From Mucor racemosus (Eukaryota > Mucoromycota > Mucoromycetes > Mucorales > Mucoraceae), in the NCBI GenBank assembly GCA_027405735.1, contig JAPEHQ010000002.1, forward strand, positions 2,294,001 through 2,358,000: a DNA stretch of 64,000 bases, written 5' to 3'. The notes below the pieces were generated by a model that made no database searches, was not told the origin of the DNA, and saw nothing but the letters and a program-made list of their open reading frames with translations. Every line of letters starts with the position of its first letter. The first letter of the stretch is position 1. The position numbers and the translations under genes are program-made. This document shows, piece by piece, positions 23,709-39,197 of this stretch.

Positions 23709-26513
23709 ATGAGACCCATTTTGATAACTTCGGCTATTTTAACAGCCTTTGTATGTCATTCTACAGCTAAACCATCTCCCAACTATTTGGATGAGGATTT
23801 CTCATATACTCACCAATTATTGTCTTCTGCTAATGAAGGTTTCAAAGAGCAAGAACAAAATCTTTTTGAGGCTAATGCTCAAATTCTCAGTTGGGATGAT
23901 GCATACAATAAAGCAAGAACATTAGTGCAATCAATGTCTATTGAACAAAAGGTCAATATTACTACAGGAGTAGGCTGGATGGCAGGTCCATGTGTTGGTA
24001 ATTCTGGTCGTACAACAGGCCCTGATTTCCCAGAATTGTGTCTTCAAGATTCTCCTTTAGGTGCTCGTTTTGCAGATGGTGTTAGTTCCGGTGTTGCTGG
24101 TATAAATGCTGCTGCTTCCTTTGATAAAGAGGCGATTCGTAGAAGAGGAGAGTATATGGGCTCTGAATTCCGCGCTAAAGGTATTAATGCTCAACTTGGT
24201 CCATCTATGAATATGATGCGAGCTCCTCAAGGTGGTAGAAATTGGGAAGCATTCGGAGAAGACCCTTATTTAGTAGGTGTCGCTGCTGTTGAGACAATTC
24301 AGGGTATTCAAAGTAAAGGCGTGGTAAGTATTTGTAATTTAATAGCATGAAAATGGTGATTCAAATAAATATATCTTTTATAGATGGCTGTAGCAAAGCA
24401 TTTAATCGGAAATGAGCAAGAAACAAACCGTCAATTGGTAAATTACCATACAACGTTTTATACACTTTTATTAACATATCCTACTTTAGCATTCGGTTAA
24501 TATTGATGAGCGAACAATGCAAGAAATTTATTTATGGCCGTTTGCTAGATCTGTAGAAGCTGATGTTGCATCAATCATGTGTTCATATAACAAAATTAAT
24601 GGTGTATACGCATGCGAAAGTGATTATGCTATCAACCAATTATTGAAAGGTCAATTAGGGTTCAGAGGCTATGTTCAAAGCGATTGGTCTGCTACTCATT
24701 CAACCGAAGACAGTGCAAATAATGGATTAGACATGACTATGCCAGGTAATTATATATTTAATAACAACTGATCTTTTGGTCGATTGACAATTGATTGCTT
24801 TAGGCGATGTTACATTCAATTCGGGCGATTCTTATTTTGGTAAAAACTTGACAAAGGCTGTCGAGATTGGTACTGTTCACGAAAACAGAGTAACTGACAT
24901 GGCAATGAGAATTGTAGCTGCTTGGTATAAGGTATGCAATACACACTGAAATATATGAAAATATTACTGACAATCATTGATATACATATTATAGTTGGGA
25001 CAAGATCAGGTAAATATGTCGTTGGTTTCTCATTTACTGATTTGAATACTAACATTTTCTCAATTAACAGGGCTTCCCTCAACCAAATTTCGATAGTTTC
25101 AAACCTGAAAGGGGTATGCATCTTGATGTACAAGGTGACCACAGAACAGAAATCAGGCAAATGGGAGCTGCATCAACAGTTTTATTGAAAAACGAAGACA
25201 ATATTTTACCTTTAAGTAGCTCACAAACAAAGAAACTGGCCATTCTTGGTTCAGATGCAGGCCCAAATCCCAAGTAAATACCTTACAGATGCAGTAAAAT
25301 GATCGAAATGACTAAATTTATTGTATTACAGGGGCTTGAATTGTGAAGATCATGGATGTAGCGAAGGTTCATTAGCACAAGGTTGGGGTTCAGGAACAGC
25401 AAACTATCCATATTTGATTACTGTAAGTGCAATTATCATATGTCTAAAGCGATCAAACGATTAACTCACACAATTTAAAATAGCCCATAGATGGAATCAA
25501 GCATAGAGCTGGTAATATGATGACCATTACAGAACTTCTCAGCGATACAGACACTGGAACTGCAAAGAAACTTGCCTCTGAAGCCGATATTGCCATCGTA
25601 TTTGTCAATGCAAATTCTGGAGAAGAATTTATTACTGTTGAGGGACACAAGGGTGATCGTAACCATCTCAATATTTGGCATGATGGTGATAAATTGGTAA
25701 GATTGCATTCTTAAAAAATCAAAAATATACACCTAAATCATTAAATTTTGTAGATCGAAGCAGTAGCTGATGCTAATAACAACACCATTGTAGTGGTTCA
25801 TTCTGTTGGTCCAGTGCTCATGCCATGGCTCGACCATCCTAATATCAAGGCTGTCGTTTGGCCAGGTTTACCCGGTCAAGAATCAGGAAACTCATTAGCT
25901 GATATTTTGTTTGGTGATGTTAATCCATCCGCAAGACTTCCTTATACAATTGCCAAAAAATTAGAAGATTATCCTGCTAAAATATCAAACGAAATGAGTG
26001 TAAAGTATATTCCAGAAACGAAGTAATGCATCAATTAACATTATATATCCCTAGTTCCACTATACTGAAGGTATTGATGTCGGCTATCGTTGGTTCGATA
26101 AGCATAGCATTGATCCTTTATTTGAATTTGGCTATGGTTTATCTTACACTAATTTCGAATATGTTGACGCTAAAGTTAATGTCATTCATGGTGATTCTCA
26201 AGACCCTAACGTCGAAGTAACTGCAAATGTGATGATTAGAAATGTTGGCCAATTTGATGGTGCTGAAATTCCTCAAGTTTACCTCTCATTTCCTTCTATC
26301 GCAGAAGAATCTCCTCAATTATTGCGAGGATTTGAGAAAGTTTTTGTACCAAAAGGAGGTCAAGCACCAGCAGTTTTTACTTTGAAAAAGACTGACTTGA
26401 GCTACTTTGATGTTGAAACTCATAAATGGGTTGTGCCCGAGGGCGAGTTCGTCTTACATTTAGGTTCTAGTAGTAGAAATATCAAATATTCTCAATCATT
26501 TACATTGGATTAA
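23709..26513 (+). CDS. Secreted beta-glucosidase, glycoside hydrolase family 3
   Basis: Ten exons: 23709-24323, 24384-24437, 24490-24745, 24804-24931, 24995-25009, 25071-25273, 25332-25422, 25484-25696, 25754-25999, 26055-26513; 759 residues. A signal peptide covers roughly residues 1-20. The catalytic nucleophile is the Asp of GYVQSDWSA (about Asp288). KHLIGNEQET, GWGSGTANYPYL, WPGLPGQESG and FEFGYGLSYT mark the family core, and a fibronectin III-like domain ends the protein. GH3 enzymes of this type hydrolyse cellobiose and other beta-glucosides outside the cell. Exon 5 is a 15-nt microexon (LGQDQ) required by the family's Y-LGQD-G-P alignment. The donor of intron 9 (GTAAAG at 26000) was chosen because the nearer GTAATG would leave a 32-nt intron and break frame. 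Confidence 0.92.
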
Positions 26514-28369
26514 TTATATATATAATAAAAAGATTATTACATATTATTACAGAAGACGATTATCTATTCAGAAATATGTTCTTTTATCTGTCCAAAATGA
26601 AAGCATTCATATATACTGTATATATACAATATAGTTTCATAAAAACCTAGATGTTATGAGCATTACGTTATAATAGTTCTACTTTTTTAGCGTGCGTCTC
26701 TTTGTAACCCTTTCAAGCAACCTACCAAAGATTCTATCATTCCTAGCGTTACCAAGTGTGTTGCTTGTGAACATGATGCTTTTATGTTGAAATGTTTTAT
26801 AAATACAGATTTTTTGCCCCACTCAGGTTTGCATTTAAGCCAATTATCTAACATGAAGCCATGTTTTATCAATAACTTCATCAGAAATTTACATTTTTGA
26901 AAACTTAAAAAGTATCCAGTAGTATACCTTTGCCGACTATATGTTTGACTATTAACTGCTGACCATTCGGTAAAACAAGTCATTCAGGAAACAAAGGGTT
27001 ATGATTTTCTAGTATTTTTTTTTTTGTTAATTATTTGCTTACAGTTATTTAAATCGATATTTGAAATCGGGCTATCATTCAAAAATAGATGTAGAATACA
27101 TTGCATTAAAAATTTGATTATACACAAACAGGATGTTTACTTATAAATTTCGGTAGTTGCCATTGCCATATATGTTGGTTTAGGCTGATTTGGCGCTAGT
27201 TCTGATTTGAATAGGTCTGCCGCCAAGGCATAAACCTCACTTGAAAAATGTGGGCGTTTGATCACTGCGATTTAACCAGCAAATCAATGGAATGATAAAA
27301 TATAGCCCTAGATACTGTTACAGCTGTAGTATATATTTTGAAATTTGTGACCCATTTTGATCAATATTCGATGATTACAAGCATTTTTCCAGTTGATTTA
27401 TTCTTTTTTAAGCAGAGAAAGAGAGGTTTCATTTGGAAAATTATGCAAAAATCCTTCAAAAACCGCTGTTAGCTTATGAAATCAAGATATGTTATTCGTA
27501 TATTTACTGCAGTGCATTAAGTGCAGCTTCAAAATTCAACTTCAAACCATTATTTGATTTTAATACAAAGTTTCACAGAATATCTGAAACAGCTCATACA
27601 AAATAGTAAAAAAAAGGTGCATAGTATTTTCATTTTCCCATTTCCACAGCAACTTGGGCTGAAAAATTGCAATTTTTCTGTATTGAATGAACACTAGACG
27701 TACCTACTATTGCAATGGGAGCTCATTTGGATTAGTATTTTTTATAGAGATCATATATATTTCTTTAATTGTTTCAATAAAAGTGTGCGGTAAGCTATAG
27801 GTGAATTTTAGTCATGGTTTTCTCAACAAACAATACGTTGTGAAAGTTGTCTTTTGAGATCATTAGGTCAAAGATGTGTATCTACTTTCAAGTAAAGTTG
27901 GAAGTTATTAGGGTTAAAATTCAACATCAAGACAGGGTTTTTGTTGTCGGTTTTTTACGGTTGTAAAAAAGTAAGTTTCAGATGGTTTTCAGATGATTTT
28001 CGAATTTTCTCGCCCAGTATTGAGTCGAATTATACCAAATCCTTAAAAAGGGTGTACTCTCCACCCATAGTGTTACGCCAGGAGATTATATCAATCTCAA
28101 AGCTAAAATAATATGTACTAAATCATTTTATAAAAATAAAGGAGAATTGTTATAAAATGAAAGAGCGCATTAAAACTAAAAAACTTTATTAAAAGATGGA
28201 AACATCCTCTTTCATATTTACATTCTCTAATTATAGTACTAATCTGAAATGAGTCTACATATATATACAGTATATTCAATCAAGTCTAGGTGACACACAC
28301 TAGTTCCATATTCCTTAATACATACAATATAAACTGAGCTTTATAGCATAATACTATTGACCGCAATCG

Positions 28370-28850
28370 AGCAGTGCGAGCATAATAAGCAAGCGAGCGA
28401 GCCCTATGCTTACTCGAAATGATTCAAATTGAAATAGGCTTGCTTGCATGTAAACCTGCTTGCTTGCCTGCTTTCAAATCAAGTAGACAAACATGTAACA
28501 CAGCGCAAATGTATTCACTTTACATAATTTTAGCTTTAAAAATAAATGTCAAAATGCGTCACATTTTGAACCAATATCAGGTTGAAAATATATAGTACAA
28601 TTCTTGCGTTTGCACTCGGATTTGCTAGCTTATTTATATGCTCGAGCTCGACTTGCTTGACTTTTTGAAAAATTAGATAATGCTTGATTTATGCTTGATT
28701 GTTTGCTTTCAAAACTAAGAATTCTTGATATACAACTGCTCGACGAGCTGTTGCTTAGGCTTGGGCTTACTTGACGAACTTTCAAGTATTTCAGACTCGG
28801 CAAATGCTTGTTGAAACTGCTTACACTCGCTTGGGCTCGGTTATTTTGCG
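28370..28850. repeat. GCTTG/CAAGC-rich element, possible DNA transposon remnant
   Basis: The left part is dense in CAAGC and GAGC motifs and then GCTTGCTTG. The right part (28620-28850) is dense in GCTTG and CTCG motifs in the opposite orientation, for example CTCGAGCTCGACTTGCTTG. Such inverted clusters of short motifs resemble the sub-terminal arrays of hAT- or Mutator-like elements. There is no transposase, and terminal inverted repeats could not be delimited exactly. Confidence 0.5.
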
Positions 28851-29984
28851 AACGCTACATAATACACAGCAACGTAGAGCTTACCACTACTTATCATATC
28901 AAACTGTACCATAATCGTAACCAAGGAGTGTACGCAGACCTGTGAACGCAACATATAGTTATTAATATCTGTCTGACAATAAAAGAATTGATACCAAAAT
29001 ATAAATGAACTGATCTAACATTAACCAAATAAAAATTGACCTAAAATTGATTGTAAAAATTGAACAGCTAAATGAGGTAACAATTTTTTTTATTCACAAG
29101 ATAGATTCAACTCGAAACTACTCTGCATTCTTTGTTTCAGCAAAAAATACTGATTTTTCATCAAGATAATCAAAATAATACTTCATATTACAGCTTAAAA
29201 CCCAATAATAACGGGATTCCAAAATTTATTTGAAAAAATGAACAAAAAATGATTCAAAAAACAAAATTGTTTAAATGTTCATCAACTGCAAAGTAAGTAG
29301 ATCCAGCGTATTAAATAATTTTTATACAGTTTTAAATTCTGCATCCATCCAAATAAAATTTAAAAAAATGTTTCACGTAAAATTTTGCCTAAAATGCAAT
29401 TGAAATTTTAAAGGTTTTTTGAAGATGTTATGTCAATACTCATCCTATGTCTCACATCCAAGGTCACAGTCTATAATTAGTGTTACAGTAAATCAATGTG
29501 GATCATTGACTTACATCATATTCTTAGATAGTAAAACCCTAGTAATAGTTATAATTAATGTATATAAATATATCCAAAGGATGTATTGTTAATAAAAGTG
29601 TAATATTCTGGCAAGATTATTTATATAGACTCTTTTGACATTTCAGAAGATACAGAACACTTTTTATAAACATATTTTAAATTTAAATAATGAAAATAAT
29701 GTGTAGAAAAATTATCTATTGATCGAGCTACTATTTAACCTTTTAGCTACATTTTTCGTAGAGAAAACAAGATTTTTATCCAAATTTTTTTGAATTTCAG
29801 AATTTGAAATGAGGGTATACAAGGGAAAAATCGAGGTTAGACATGATGGTATCTTTTTGTACACATTTTTGAGGATATCTCCATGAAAAATCAATATTTT
29901 GAAAAAAACTAAATTGGATCTGAGAGAACTTAACGAGCTTGATGACATAAATGTAAAAAGAACGTTGCTCAATTTAACTAATAT

Positions 29985-30560
29985 TTTGAAACCTACTATA
30001 GAAATGTCAAAAAAATGAAAAAAAAATAAAAGTGCTCAGAATTTTTTTATATTAAAATATGTTATAGAGTATTTTAAAACAAGCAAGTTTTATTATTAAA
30101 AAATGTTAGTATAGCTTAATTTTTTCTAGAGATATGAAGCCTCAAAGCTTTCAATCCATTAGCAGTGAAATACGCGTAAAAAAACTGAAACATTAGCACT
30201 GAAAAATTAATACCAACTACAAAAAATAGGATATTTCCGGACACTTGTTTTTGAATTAAAGCTGAACATCTCAGGTACATTGTCATATAATTTTTTCTTG
30301 GTATTATTTAGTGAAAACAAAAAGTAGAACAGGGATGAAAAATGAGACCCAGTTTTCAAGGAAAAAGCAGTAAATTTTACGCGTTTTTGAGTCTTTCATG
30401 AAATATAAAATAGATTTAGGGATAAGTAGAATAATGCGACAAATTAATGAGTATTTAGCAGTGTCTAAAGTACATCCTGAAAAATGGTTAGTATGAGTAT
30501 AATTATAGAAAATGCGGCACCCTGCGATTTTGGAGATTTGGCTTTCTTAAATTCAACTTT
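29985..30560 (+). repeat. Dispersed AT-rich repeat, copy 2
   Basis: It matches 5960-6540 in the same orientation over about 550 bp with scattered substitutions and small indels. Best-conserved motifs are ATAGGATATTTCCGGA and GCTGAACATCTCAGGTACA. It has no coding capacity. Confidence 0.75.
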
Positions 30561-31020
30561 TTTGAACAGGGCTTTTCATTTTTTATTTGATGGCTGAATT
30601 ATCTTTGTACTTTCTGCTTCGTATATATGCATGCAAGCATGGGTATACAGTACACAAGTGTTCAGTTGATATATGTACAATAATTTATTACGTTATTTAA
30701 ATTAATTTTGTTTGGTTTAATAGCTTGCGAATTGCACTATACGTCCGTATTAAATCATTAATTATTAAACATTACAAAAAAAAAAAAAAATTGAGCGAAA
30801 TGGACATACAACAAATACAATATATACTTTGTGTCACACACTTGCAGGATCTGATCACGATTACGACAGAAAAAAATAGAAAATGCTACAAATGATCTGG
30901 TAATAATTTTGTATTTTTTAAGTTATAATTTCAAAAAATCTTTGAAATAGGGAAACTATATATGGCGTGCCGCCATTATAAACATGAAAAAAAAAAAGGG
31001 TATGCACATGAAAAGGGTAT

Positions 31021-33091
31021 CTATGATAATCTTTTTGAATAGGTGGTAATGAAATCAACCATCCCAGGCCTTAATTTCTCAGCCTGTGTTAAAACAATTG
31101 TAAAATCAGACATATGATATAGAGCAAGTGCATTCATTATTCGAGTAGTCAGATCGTTGTCAGTTGGTTGACATAATATAACGGGTCTTGATGAAAAAGC
31201 TGTGTGAGTGAGATGATTAAAAATGTGCAACATAATTTCAATACTTACGTTTCATCCTCTACAAATTTTATCATAGCTAAAGCCCTTTTAATCAGCGATC
31301 TTCTCCATTGTCTAACAAAAGACTCTCTCATTCGTGTTGGTATTTTACGAGTTTCATCTAGTAAAGTTTGCACCATGGGAGCAATACAATCTGTTTTTTC
31401 AAATACATTTTGACGTTTACTCCAATCGTTCATATTATTTACAGTTGCGTTATTGTCATTGATGAAATTGACAAAGTTTTCTTCCAATTTGAGTGATGAA
31501 GCAGTGTGATATTGCGATTTTAATTCACCATAGCTATTGAATAACGGTGTTTTTCGTACAATCAATCGAGTCATATCCACAAGTGTAGTTGGTACAGTTG
31601 AATCTAGAACTGCAATTTCTACTTTTGTATCCATCTCTTCAGCATCTTGTATTAATAAACCTTGAAGGTATAAATCAGGCATATAATGATGGTGCTTTCT
31701 TGCATGGCTTGACCTACTTCTTTCTTCGAGAGATAAGAATAAAGCAAGTGTATTTATCACCATATTCATACTTGTTAGAGTATTACCAACTAATAAGGTT
31801 GAGCCAAATGTTTGCAAATGCGATGTGATTACTCTGTATGATAGTCAGTTAAGATTGTACAATAAATTTTCAACATGTGTATTTTACAAACTTGGCAATA
31901 AACGGAGATTCTAACATTTGCCTTGATTCATGATCTAAAATCGTGTGGCTCGTCTATTTGTATTTAGTTAATATTTATGCAATTATCAATCAATAGTACA
32001 TATTTAGGTACCTTGACACAATCAATTGGCAAAGAAACAGATTCCAAATCCATAACAGATTTTACAAATGGCATTAGATGATTTACTTTGAAATATTTCA
32101 AAGCCATCAACCAAGACTATCAAAGAAAGTAGATATATAGATTAGATATGATAGACTATCTTATCAAAGCAACACAGTATATTTACGACGGCATGACGTT
32201 TATAGACTTTGCGTAACTGTACTAATGGTTCAACCAGCTGTATTGGTATACGATCACACAAAACTTGGAAATACTGAGAGAAATTTCTTAAATACCGCAC
32301 AGGAACCACTAACACTAGTGCGCACAAAGATTCCAAAGTAGGATCATTAAATAAAAATGCAGTACAAATTATTGCTTGACGATGTAATACAATCCATTTA
32401 GGTTCTACGCCCTTCAATGTACGTCCCATTTCCCCGTTTAAAACTTGTCTTCCAATCATCATTTGTAACTTTTCTTCTAACGGCTCAACCGACCATATTT
32501 TTTCTACCTTGGGTCCTACAAGATTAGACCATTGAATCAACATGGCTGCCGAGAAAAACGATGATTCGAATAATTTTAGTTCAGCTAAACTGGCAGTACT
32601 CGACCCCTTTTTTATAGATTTCTTTGAATTTGTTGTAGTTGCTAAAGAGAATAAATCGGTGGGTTAATTAGACAACGAATACATGCAAAAGACTGTTAAT
32701 TACCATTTGCAGCATCTTGAAGCGCTACTATAGCTTCAGAGGGACCTTTTACAATGGGAGGTGGTAACATTAATTCTGCAGACACGGGTGTTGTATTCTC
32801 AGCAAATTGAGGGGAAGGCAATGGTGAAGCCATGTTTGAATGAGCTTCAAAAGCAGGTGATCTTATATGATGATGGTGGTGATGATGTGATTGTTTTCTT
32901 TGTATATCACTGGTAGTTTCTTCTTCAGTTGCTGTAGTAGTTGCTGGAGAAGGATCTAGATTATCATTATTGCTAGTTGTTGAACCTGTCACAACAGCAG
33001 TTGTTGTGATTTCCAATGTTTGTATGGCTGTTGTTGAAGCTGTGGCCTTTGACTTTGTTAGACGAGTACGTTGAGGTGCTTGGTCAGTCAT
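31021..33091 (-). CDS. C9orf72-type DENN-module protein
   Basis: Six exons on the minus strand: 33091-32704, 32641-32187, 32116-32012, 31953-31892, 31833-31249, 31186-31021; 586 residues. About 150 N-terminal residues are low-complexity (Thr/Ser-rich, a run of seven His). The rest aligns along its length with C9orf72. LVGPKVEKIW (about 170-179) and VLNGEMGR correspond to the longin/uDENN start. SHLQTFGSTLLVG, LYLQGLLIQD, MIKFVEDET and AEKLRPGMVDF correspond to cDENN/dDENN landmarks. In animals C9orf72 works with SMCR8 and WDR41 as a GTPase-activating complex and in autophagy and lysosome control. Here a role in small-GTPase regulation is inference. Two splice sites are non-typical (GTTTGT donor of intron 4, TCAAG acceptor of intron 5) but are forced by frame and alignment. 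Confidence 0.88.
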
Positions 33092-33535
33092 TTTTTTTCG
33101 ATGATATGAGAAGAAGAGAAAAAAGAATCAACGGAAAAACTCAAACCTTCAAAAGGATTATTGCATAGAAGCATCACATATAAGTCACAGTGTATTCTTT
33201 ACATTTGATAATTGAGGGATGTCCTATGCGTGCGTTCAAAAAGCGATGCAAATACGTAGTTCTATTCTTTGAAGGTTTTTTTCAAACCCTTATAGACAAA
33301 ATTTATTAAAATATATGTATATAAAAAATGACTATCAGATATTACTACACCGCTGTGTATTTTTTATTTAGACTTTTTTTTAATGTAAAAATGGAGTTTT
33401 GGGTATATATAAGATAAAATTATGTTTTTAAGTTTATCTCTCAATTGTATATGATGGTGGATATATTTGTAGAATTAGGTTATATGTAACGATTGATTTA
33501 TTATAAACAAAATGTGTTTCATGATGTGCGATATA
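33092..33535. other. Intergenic between two minus-strand genes
   Basis: Promoter side of the C9orf72-like gene and 3' side of the PFK-2/FBPase-2 gene. AT-rich; nothing else recognised. Confidence 0.5.
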
Positions 33536-35818
<2,283 letters not shown>

Positions 35819-37767
35819 TAAAATTTAAATGAAAAAAAGAAAAACGGAATCTGCAAGTTTTTTTTTTATTTTTTATTATTATTTTGACTAATTGAGCTAC
35901 GCTTGCTAAAAATTGGATAAGGTTTTGATGGTATGATGTATTCATTGTGTCACATGAAAAGCAGGATGTCTGTCATTGCACTAATTAAAAGCATAAATAA
36001 GCTTGCTTTTTATATTATCACCAATAGCTAATTATTACTTTGATTGGCAAGATCTTGCGTTTTGAAATATATGAGTATACCTGGTCAGTATCAGGCAATA
36101 TTATAATTCAATTACCTAGTTTAGCAGTTGCTTGCATGAATAGCACGTTTGAAAGAAATAATATTAGTTCCACAACGATTTTTTATTGGGGGGTTTTTTT
36201 TTTGGAAAAATTACTTACACAAACATATGCTCAATTATAAAAGAATGATATTTTAAAAAATGTATAAACTGCTAAAGCTATCAATCCAAATGAGCAATAA
36301 TCAGCAGCTTGTTAACCCGATGATTTTTCACATGAAAATGTGAATATTTTGTACTCTATCTCTTATTTCTTAGAAGGTTATATATTATTATTATATAATG
36401 TCTTTAGTTTCCATGAGTTCTGGATATGAGTTATACTATAACTTGAATGAAGCTTTCTGTTATTTCATATGTTACTGAGTGCATTTGAATTTAGGCAGTG
36501 TTTCGAATAGAAATATTCATCTTTAATGTTTAAATAGTTTTAACATTCTTTAATTAAACTAAAAAAAAAACAATTTAAAATTAATTTCATATTTTTCAAC
36601 ATATGGAAAATAGTTTTACATTTTTTAATTTTGCATTTTTTTATTGCAGTTATTGGTTTAAAGCATCTCTTTCGAAGGATACATAGTTTTCAGAAGAAAG
36701 AAGGCGGGGCTTGAATACGATTTGAAAAGGGAGCTTTCATTTTTGACGAAACCCATTTTTTGGAATTTCAAAAGTTTCTTTTTCAAAATTGACAACATAT
36801 CATATATTTAGTCACCATCTCTACATTAATAAAGTCTATATGAATTTTTTTTCTGAATCTAATGGTATAGCTTTTATGTGCCTTCTAGTATAATTTCATC
36901 CTCCAGATCGAAAAACTTGAAATTCAGTTTTTCGTAAAAAACGTTGCAATTCAAGTATACAATTGTGTAACAAACATTTGGAGATCATGAGAATTTTAAT
37001 TAGTTACATTTTGAGTACTTACTCGCGAAAATATTTTGATTTTTCGTGGAGATATCGCGAATATTCAAAATTTTCGAATTTTGGACGACCAAGTATAAGG
37101 GGAAAATGGTCGATTTTGATGAGAAAAAAAAGCTCCTTTTTTTTTACAAAAATGTATAGGTATGCATTCATATGATCAAAAGAACATGATTTGGCTTAGA
37201 AAGTAAGGTCCAAAAGCTATTATATCTCAAGTTATCGCCTATTTAATGTCAAATGTGTAACATTGGCGCTATTTGACATGTATCAGCTGAAAATCAGTGC
37301 AAATACGTTTGAAAAGGAAATAATCGGATTGAGGAGCATCGAAACAGTTAATTAAAAGCATAATTTGGCATCACTTTATTGAAAATTGTAAATAGTAAGG
37401 TTGGAAACCTTCAAAAGGTAAATGTTTGCCAATTAAGCTCAGAATTCGTTACTTATGGAATTTTTGTATTAATATGGTAAAGAATTGGTGCTGCAACATA
37501 ATTTTAGAAGAGTTCTACGTAAATATTAGACATTTAAATACACAATGCAAATTCTAAATGTTATAGAAACGGAAAGAATATATAATTCAATGGTAAAAAT
37601 ACTTTAGTGCTATATTACATTGTAAAAAACGTATACATAAAATGTAAGATCTATATTATATTAATTAGGAAATCTCAACCCATCTGCGCATACATGAATT
37701 TGGAGTAAGATCTAATATTCAATAGGTTAGTAAATATGAATCCTTGCATGCTATCCTTCTTCTTTTT
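35819..37767. other. Intergenic, 1.9 kb, AT-rich
   Basis: It holds the promoter of the PFK-2 gene and the 3' side of a GT15 gene. About 36650-37500 has the same degenerate repeat texture as 17.1-17.7 kb and 27-30 kb. Open frames at 36040-36240 and 36963-37175 show no coding bias. Confidence 0.5.
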
Positions 37768-39043
37768 TTATATACCAAAATTATCATCAGAATTGCAATG
37801 GCATTTCTTTTGTAATTCTCGAGCCACAGGACAATGCATGAAAGGGTCGTGTTTATAACCGACATCATTGAAGAAATGAACCTCTGATTTGTTTAAAAAG
37901 ATACCTACAGCAATTGAATGTACAGGTGCATCACCCCATCTAAACAGATAATAGCAGCAATGATTAGCACCAATTTCTACAATCCTAATGCTTTAAACAT
38001 ACCTTTCATAAAAGAAACCTCCAGATTTGTCAAGATAATCAAAGAATGCGGTATATTCTGGGCTTCTTAGAAACTTGAGATCAGCAATTTCAAAATTACT
38101 CCAAAAGTGACACAAGTTGTAATTCTTTCCATTATCATTTGAAACAAAATTCATCAAATTATTCTTTGGGATCATTTCAGGATTTTCTTTCATAAATGCT
38201 TTTGTGGTTTCCCATAAAGTAGGAATAGTAGCTTCAAATTCAATCAAAGATATTGTCCAACCATATTTTTTGTTGTTTTCCTTCATATATAAAAATGGAT
38301 CATAATCGATATCACAAGAAAATTCAACACTGGGTTCCACACGCCAATAAAATTCATATTCCTCCATTAAGGGATGTCTAAAAAAGAATCCACTTTCGAA
38401 TCTAGCCAATTTGTACAAATAATTTAAATGATTTTCGCCTCGATATATGTATACAAAGATTCCTTTGCTAATTACCTGCACATATGCCTATATGAAAGAT
38501 TATCACCATAAATAATACCCTCATCACCCATCTTTTTACGTAATCTATCTGCTTTTTCAACATCAACCCAATCTGGATAACTCCAATGTTCCTGTGGAAT
38601 AACACCTAATTATATGTTAAATTTAGTGGTACAATAGCAAATGATTATGATTTTACAATACCATATTTCGTTTCTGCATTGGTTAAACTCGAAGTCAAGT
38701 CTTTAAACTCTTGAGTAAATTCAACATCATTTAGAAATACATAGGGATAATTGAATTTATGATTAAATCTAGCTTCCAGTTGTTGAATAGTTTTTCTTAA
38801 AGCGTCTAATTCACTATTTCTAGTCAAGATAACGAAAGCTGCTTTCACACGAGTTGTATTATGCCAAGCAGGTGGTAAAGATGGGTCAGGTAAATTGGGA
38901 TGGTTGATTAAAGATGAATGCGAACTATATGCTTTTTCGTTATTTGGTGCTTTCAAAGGCCAGAAAAAGAAGAAAACACAGAATAAAAGACATCCTGCTG
39001 TTAGCAACAATGGTTTCCTTTGATTCGAGTTGATTACTATCAT
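37768..39043 (-). CDS. GT15 alpha-1,2-mannosyltransferase (Kre2/Mnt1/Ktr family), copy 1
   Basis: Four exons on the minus strand: 39043-38662, 38605-38476, 38401-38003, 37939-37768; 360 residues. A type II signal anchor (about residues 10-30) is followed by a short stem and the catalytic domain. The domain has [55 protein letters not shown] and [14 protein letters not shown]. The family adds mannose to N- and O-linked glycans in the Golgi using GDP-mannose. The start was placed at 39043 ([10 protein letters not shown]) because the upstream in-frame codons lie in a 5' pyrimidine/purine-rich leader. A paralogue lies 20 kb away in opposite orientation (59780-61033). At 360 residues it is slightly shorter than most members. 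Confidence 0.92.
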
Positions 39044-39197
39044 TTCAAAATGAATAAAAAAAAGAAAGAGAAAGAAAGAAAATGGAAGCAAGAAGAATGA
39101 AAAAATTTCAATTTATAACCCCTTCTAATCAGCATACTCCTCAACAAAAAAATTAATGAAACATATACCGTACTTGGCAGCATTACACAAAACTTTA

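Larger units (their letters stand above)
26514..31020. other. Gene desert, 4.5 kb, with degenerate repeats
   Basis: No supported gene. It contains a GCTTG/CAAGC-rich stretch (28370-28850) and a repeat at 29985-30560 shared with 5960-6540. The rest is AT-rich. The minus-strand open frame 26687-26983 (98 codons) has unusually balanced composition with several Cys residues, but no family match or splice context supports it. Confidence 0.55.

Noticed and set aside
26000..26054. Donor GTAATG at 26023 for intron 9 of the beta-glucosidase gene
   Set aside because: It would give a 32-nt intron and put the following YTEGIDVGYRW segment out of frame; the GTAAAG donor at 26000 gives a 55-nt intron in frame.
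26687..26983. 98-codon minus-strand frame with several Cys residues
   Set aside because: It has somewhat coding-like composition but no recognisable family, no supporting exons nearby, and lies in the 3' flank of the beta-glucosidase gene.
29712..29972. 86-codon minus-strand frame in the gene desert
   Set aside because: Low-complexity, AT-driven amino-acid content (Ser, Leu, Phe, Lys), next to a non-coding repeat, no start context.
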